Below, piece after piece: positions 58,881 to 64,000 of a DNA stretch of 64,000 bases. The notes under the pieces were generated by a model. That model saw nothing but the letters and a program-made list of their open reading frames with translations, made no database searches and was not told the origin of the DNA. The stretch covers positions 54,688,066-54,752,065 of the forward strand of contig NC_134400.1 in NCBI RefSeq assembly GCF_050003625.1. The letters are read 5' to 3'. The first letter of the stretch is position 1. Each line of letters starts with the position of its first letter. This DNA is from Haematobia irritans. Taxonomy: Eukaryota > Arthropoda > Insecta > Diptera > Muscidae. Position numbers and translations under genes: made by a program.

Positions 58881-60471
58881 TGCGCCACTCTTGAAGATAT
58901 CAAAAAAATGCAAAATAAATAGTTTTTATTAATTTGACTATAGTTTTTTTTTTTTTTGAAATACATAATGTTGGTTTTCTTTATTGCATTTTTCATTTTA
59001 GCAATGTTACTACAGGATTCTTTTTTATAAATTTGGAAAATGATTTAGTTTGGATTTTTGAAAAAAAAATTTGAATAATTCGTTTTTTTTTGTTTTGGTT
59101 TAGTGTTTAGTGTTTAGGAGGAAAACAAAACTTGACAACCCTGACGTGTTAAGTACTGGTGTACTCAACACATATCCTCTCTCTTTCAGTGGCCTATGTT
59201 GGCGGTGCTTTTAACGACCATAGTTGGGTTTTTGTTTTAAACAAAAAGAGGTCTTATTTACAATCTTCATAGAAACAAACCACAACTCCATTGTTGAATG
59301 TGAATGTGCCATGAAGGAAAGCGGAGACCATCAGTCAGGTACAGTGATATAAATCAAAATAAAAAAATGTACTTCGTGTTCCTCCGGGTTCCTCAAAGCC
59401 ATTTCTCCCTTCATTTAAGAGATGTGTGCGAATATATTTCAATTTTTTGTTGGTTTCCGGTGAGGCTTTTTGTATCTCTTTTTCGATACCCTAATTCACA
59501 TTGTAGACGAGTTGTAGAGCCCTACTGTCCTTGACGAATCAGCATTGTCTCACATCCTGATTCAGCTAAACAATTTCTGTTCGTACCAAACATTAAATAA
59601 TATTTTTGAACATTATATGCTTGAGGTTTAAAAAGTTAAACCCAAAATCACATTTGTTACACGGAATCATATAAAAACACCCTTTTCCGACCAGGCATAG
59701 CTGGTAAAAATTAAGTATGCATAACTTATAGTTGTGCTCCATTTGAAGAGGAATTTTCTAAAAACTGTATGCGCTTTAAAGTATTTTCCATTTCTCGACA
59801 ATTTTTTGCTCCCTATGGAATGGATCCAGCACTTAAACAATGACTGTCTGTCCCACATATACACGACAAGCTACATTCTCAGTAGATGACAAAACAACGT
59901 CAGAGAATTCCAATCACAAAGACAAAAGGAATTCAAGCATTCCAGTCAATTGAAGTTGTTCATTTTCCTATAGGAATTTGCACTACACAGTGGGATATAT
60001 GGCTTATAAAATGGAAATTTAATGACTTTTTTTTTTATACCCTATGGGAGGAATTATACTTCGTTTGAGGGAATATACATCATAGCACAAAAAGTAAATG
60101 AAGGCAAAGAAAAGTTTTCTTTTCTGAGCAACGAAATTTTAATTTTATTTTAACTAAGTTTTCTTTTGACTCTAAAATTTTTCTTTTAAAAGCAAATAGG
60201 AAATATTAGAGACAAAATTGTTGCAATGTTTATCATAAATTGGGTTTCATTGGCTCTTAAAGAAAATATTTCTTGACAAAGGGGAATTTCGTTTGTCTTA
60301 AATTTAGTTCCGTAGGATTATATTTCACCTTTGGGTGTTTGAAGTCTATTCCTCAAAAAGTGTAATTTTGAACTGCGATAACACAATTGCTATATATGTT
60401 GCTTATAATAATGCATACTCGTCCAGAGACAAGCACATTGACATAAAAGTCAAATTCATTCGTGAAGAAGA
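58881..60471. other. Low-copy sequence, no gene identified
   Basis: No family of the window recurs except a weak J-like end near 59590-59690 (GAACATTATATGCTTGAGG). The frame 59304-59534 begins with ATG but has no domain or splice support. The region 59100-59560 is less AT-rich than its surroundings and might be host sequence. Confidence 0.4.
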
Positions 60472-61512
60472 TTAGGTTAGGTATAGTGGCAGCCCGATAT
60501 TTCAGGCTCAAGTGCTTTGCCTTCATTTTGTCTGTTCAGAATGAGCATTTTTAAAATGTTGCCAGCAACCTAAAATAATGCTATAATTTCAGCGGGCAGA
60601 AAAGAATTCAAAGGAGCAATCAGGGCAATAGCAGCACTATCATTTGTCGGCAGTGCTGAAAATGTCCGCAATTTGCCTCTACGCGTGGCACTATCTTTTT
60701 TCTTTTTTCACTAAACAAATTGATATTGAGATGACGAACAATCGTGTATAATTGGATCTGTAATAAGTTAAGAGGTTCAAAAAATATCGATGCATAAAGA
60801 GGAAATTTTCAACAAAAAAAATCATTTTTAAAATGTTGCCAGCAACCTAAAAAATGCTATAATTTCAGCGGGCAGAAAATAATTCAAAGGAGCAATCAGG
60901 GCAATCGCAGCACTCTCGTTTGTCGGCAGTGCTGAAAATGCCCGCAATTTGCCTCTACGCGTGGCACTATTTTCACCCAACAATTCGAAGCCTTTTCGCA
61001 CTTTTGCCTGTTTTTTTAGGAAAGAACCTAAAAAGTACATTTTCCTCACAAAATGCAAAAAAAAGTGCGCACTCATTAGTCTATTCAGTCCATTGTGATA
61101 ACACAGGTTGTAAACTTTTCTCTTGCACTAGTTTACACTGAAGATGTACATTTGATAAGAGTTGACTTTTCTTATGTATTTTGATCTTCTGAATTCGAAA
61201 AAAAAAATATGTTAAAAAAAATTTTTAATGGTCTGTGCTTTTTCGGCAGAAAAGGGTCACTGTAAAATATGATTTTTGTTGTGGAAAATTTGCTCTTTAT
61301 GCATCGATATTTTTTGAACCTCATAACTTATTACAGATCCAGTTATACTGTTCCATACAAAATTAAAAAAAAAAAAATCGAATTCAGCAGATCAAAATAC
61401 ATAAGAAAAGTCACATCTCATCAAATGTACATTAAAAAAAATTATAGCCCAAACCGAACACTGAGAAATGTCACCAGCATTACTGCGATTAATCCGCCGC
61501 TGGAAAACTTAT
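60472..61512 (-). mobile_element. SINE interrupted by a fold-back/direct-repeat complex
   Basis: SINE pieces in reverse order: tail 60477-60520, middle 61078-61125, body 61468-61508. Between them are a direct repeat (60546-60694 and 60823-60970, ~95% alike), an inverted repeat (60751-60828 and 61268-61342) and a second inverted repeat (61144-61205 and 61370-61432). It is non-coding; the short frames are artefacts. Confidence 0.7.
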
Positions 61513-61758
61513 AGGTGCAAACTTTTTTATGTCCTCCAGAATCCAGAATCTATTATGTCCCTCTATACAAGTTAGGCGATACGATATGCGATCAATTTTT
61601 CACTAGTATATCCTACAAACTAGAAATGAAAACTTGAAATATTTGTTTTTGTTGACACCGCCACCAATAGAGTTTTTAATGAGAATCAAAAAAGTCTACT
61701 CAATTTTTCAAAAATTGCGATAAGTGATTTCGTTGAATTTCGATTTTGTGGAAATATC
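61513..61758. other. Low-copy sequence, nothing recognised
   Basis: AT-rich, no coding frame or repeat termini. Confidence 0.4.
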
Positions 61759-62073
61759 TACACGCAAAAAAAAATAATTCTTTCCTCCAAAACAAAATTT
61801 TAGACAAAAAAGATCGTTTCTCATTTGCTTTTCGCTGTAAGGAAGTTTATTTGGAAGAAAAGAATATACTTTTTGTGATAAACGTTTATTTTTTTCCAAG
61901 ATGTAAAAATAATTTCATAAAGACTAACTCAAAAAAACCTTTTCTGGCTAATTGCATTTTTCCTCACAACTTTTTCACTTCTACGAGGTTTTTTAGTTCT
62001 TAGCACCTTTTTCTGTAATACAATGTAGAAGAAATTATTCGATTTTATAAATTTTTTAAATTTTACCTTTCGC

Positions 62074-62898
62074 CTGGACGGAGAATCGAACCGCGGACCA
62101 TGAAATTTGTAAGCCAACTAGGGATGCCAGATTTTGAAGAGGCAAAAAGAGTACATTCAGCTTATAAAAAGAGCACATACGGAAAAAATAGAGCACACTT
62201 TTTCAAACAAAAGATAAACTTTTAATTCCAATTTATTGAAATATAATTCATTTAAACATAACAAAAAGGTTCATACCATAAACACAAAATAACCCACATT
62301 CAACACAAGCTAGTTTTCTTACAAACTTCGTAAGTAATTTTTTGGTGTTTTTGTGAAAAACGTTATTGAAGAAGATTGTTTACATTTAGAAGAGAACACA
62401 AAGTGACGAAGCAACATCGGTGTGCTCTTCTACGACTCTGATATATAAAGTAAAACACTATTTAATTAGAAAATAACGGCTAGGAAAATCTCTTTGTGCG
62501 ACATTTACGTATTTTCAGTTTACTTTTACCATTTATTGAATCGCGTTGGATTAATATTTGCTGTGATGCATAAAAAGCGCACTTAACTAAAAATAGAGCA
62601 CTTTTATGTGCTCTTTTGGCCTGTCTTGTTTTAAGAGCACATTTTGTAAAAAAGAGCACATGTGCTCTTTAAAAGAGCACGTCTGGCATCCCTAAAGCCA
62701 ACACACTGGGCTACGTAGCTGTTATTGTCATCTATTGACAATTATCGTTATAAGTTATATTTATATAGCATAGCTTGTGGCGCCCAAAAGCCGATGAAAC
62801 AAATTTTATTTAACAGAAACATACATTTAGTTGGGCACCGTGGAGCAGTGGTTGCTACGTCCGCCTTGCATACCAAGGTTCGATCCCTGCTTCGACCA
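62074..62898. repeat. tRNA-like module pair of K2, one module disrupted
   Basis: The minus-strand module is 62074-62118 plus 62703-62722 (B-box GGTTCGATTCTCCG, A-box side CACTGGGCTACG beyond the MITE). The plus-strand module 62839-62898 has GAGCAGTGGTTGCTACG and a shortened GGTTCGATCCC. Both are probably dead as promoters. Confidence 0.7.
62119..62694. mobile_element. hAT MITE nested in K2
   Basis: 13-bp TIRs TAGGGATGCCAGA. Exact 8-bp target duplications AAGCCAAC at 62111-62118 and 62695-62702. 576 bp, with AGAGCACATGTGCTCT palindromes at the right end. It splits the minus-strand tRNA-like module of K2. Non-coding. Confidence 0.93.
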
Positions 62899-63326
62899 AC
62901 ACAAAAAAGTTATTTTTTTACATATATTGAAGATATATTCCCAAGATTCCGAAAAGATGGTCAACATTACATACTAATATATTAAATTTTTACTATGAAA
63001 CTGTAAAATGTGTCTTAAAGACAGAAAAGAACAGTGCTTGATATAAACGAAATGAACTGTGTTGTTGATTCAAAAATATATATTTTTTTGTTTTTGAAAA
63101 ACTACAAATTTTGTAAAAAATTATTTTTTTGGTGATAAAAGTTTAAAATTTTGGAAAAAATTAAAAAAACTCTAACAAAAGAAAAACGTTTTCCAAACGT
63201 TTTTTTTTTTGCGTGTATTTATAGACTTTTTGAATATTTCAAAATTTTCAATTATTGAAAACCGATTCGATTCGTGCGATTTTTGAAAATCGACTTTTGT
63301 CTTGGCGACTTTTTGATCTGTTTCCA

Positions 63327-63353
63327 GTTGGCTAATCCCCTCGATTAGCCAAC
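63327..63353. repeat. Perfect 11-bp-stem hairpin
   Basis: GTTGGCTAATC, loop CCCTC, GATTAGCCAAC. It sits in otherwise unassigned sequence (63216-63420) with no following T-run, so a terminator role is not supported. Confidence 0.8.
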
Positions 63354-63420
63354 GTCAAAGTTGAAAAGTAGACTTTTGTAGCCCTAAAAGCCAAAAGCAT
63401 CTGTATGAGTTTATTTAAAA

Positions 63421-63717
63421 CAAGTATATACGGCCGTAAGTTCAGCCAGGCCGAATCTTATGTACCCTCCACCATGGATTGCGTAGAAACTTCTACGAAA
63501 GACTGTCATCCACAAATTTCAACTCACTCGGATGAAATTTGCTCCTCCAAGAGGCTCCAAAACCAAATCTCGGGATCGGTTTAGGCTATAAATGATTATG
63601 GACTGATGCGGACCACTTTTGGCATGATTGTCAAATATCACATACTACCACCACGTACCAAATTTCAACCAGATCGGATGAATTTTGCTTCTCCAAAAGG
63701 CACCGGAGGTCAAATCT
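63421..63717 (-). mobile_element. Family C element, copy C6, 5' truncated
   Basis: CAAGTATATACGGCCG, the GGCCAGGCC... palindrome region, CCACCATGGATTGCG, and two units, ending mid-unit at GGAGGTCAAATCT. Confidence 0.78.
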
Positions 63718-64000
63718 AAAAGTACTAAAAGTACCAATTGCATATGGGCACTTTTAGTTTTAACCGCTGAACATTCTCGATTTTTTTCTTCTGTTGAACC
63801 AACCAGATTGTTCCAAAAACATTAGCAGACTGCTTAAGTTAACGTTTTCCAGGTCCGCCAGTAATCTAAAGTTATACAATAGTCTTTATACTTCGCGCCT
63901 ATAGTTTTTGCAAAATCGCCTATCGGGCAGCGACCCCTTACAGCAGATATTAGCAGTGATATCTGACGTCTCGAGAACACTAGCATATCTTGTGTGCAGT
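63718..64000 (-). pseudogene. LINE C-terminus copy, running off the window
   Basis: The reverse complement matches the 9160-9724 LINE: 'RRQISLLISAV'-type codons, 'GDFAKTIGAKY', 'LADLENVNLSSLLMFLEQSG', then a 3' UTR with AAAAGTGCCCATATG. About 110 bp with the 'HLLCESPAF' cysteine region is deleted, and the CCTAACCTAA end is missing. The upstream part lies outside the window. Confidence 0.75.

Larger units (their letters stand above)
61761..63215. mobile_element. Family K element, copy K2, split by a hAT MITE
   Basis: CACGCAAAAAAAAATAATTC to CGTTTTTTTTTTTGCGTG, flanked by TA (61759-61760, 63216-63217). Apart from the nested MITE it aligns with K1 from end to end. Confidence 0.85.

Noticed and set aside
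59304..59534. 76-residue ATG frame in low-copy DNA as a host gene
   Set aside because: No domain, no splice or conservation evidence; length is compatible with chance.
63327..63353. Rho-independent-type terminator
   Set aside because: There is no T-run after the stem and the setting is a fly genome.

Overview
This window looks like eukaryotic, AT-rich insect DNA, most likely from a higher (calyptrate, muscid-like) fly. The basis is dense Tc1/mariner and hAT relics, 5'-truncated non-LTR retrotransposons, a tRNA-headed SINE ending in CCTAACCTAA, and hundreds of reiterated fly-type 'ATATAGCTCCCATATATA' units. I cannot name the species from sequence alone. No complete host gene is visible. The window is almost wholly layered transposable elements, and the long open reading frames are transposon relics or products of simple repeats. 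One possible host exon lies at 28373-28489.

Repeat families are named here by letter. A and C are 1-1.8 kb non-autonomous elements running from TATACCC to ACTTG, with a short 3' hairpin and internal minisatellites; by structure they resemble rolling-circle (Helentron/HINE-like) elements. B, D, E, F, H, I, J, K and G are MITE-like elements with terminal inverted repeats. Most are flanked by TA and begin CAC followed by an A-run. J, K and G share termini, and J and K carry two head-to-head tRNA-like Pol III modules. Two short hAT MITEs and one 4.5 kb hAT element have 8-bp target duplications. Tc1/mariner relics include DD37E, DD41D and pogo-like types plus two other mariners and an unnamed decayed transposase.

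Layout. 1-10 kb: A1, a decayed reverse transcriptase, C1 with its minisatellite, B1 with nested D2, a hAT MITE, G1, and an A fragment split by a LINE 3' end. 10-22 kb: a pogo derivative; then J1 (11735-17379), which contains G2, a LINE, a SINE, and E1 with A2 inside it; then a hAT (17410-21872) that contains J2 and G3 and itself sits in a C fragment. 22.7-25.3 kb: a DD37E mariner split by C2. 26.4-27.8 kb: a mariner split by E2. 28-29 kb: low-copy DNA with the candidate exon. 29-35 kb: B2 containing a SINE and A3; a 285-bp AT tract; E3 containing C3; and an assembly gap. 35-42 kb: C4, G4, and A5 containing A4. 42-50 kb: SINE-in-E, a LINE relic, DD41D nested in I1, K1 and J3. 50-58 kb: a 41-bp-arm palindrome, element H with two unidentified ORFs, a mariner N-terminus, and E4 containing C5, F and a LINE. 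58-64 kb: a SINE with an inverted head, a fold-back complex inside a SINE, K2 containing a hAT MITE, C6, and a LINE relic running off the end.

Because families recur in the window, uninterrupted paralogs define exact insertion points. This gives a relative chronology and, for A/C, four independent empty sites showing insertion into T-runs without visible target duplication.
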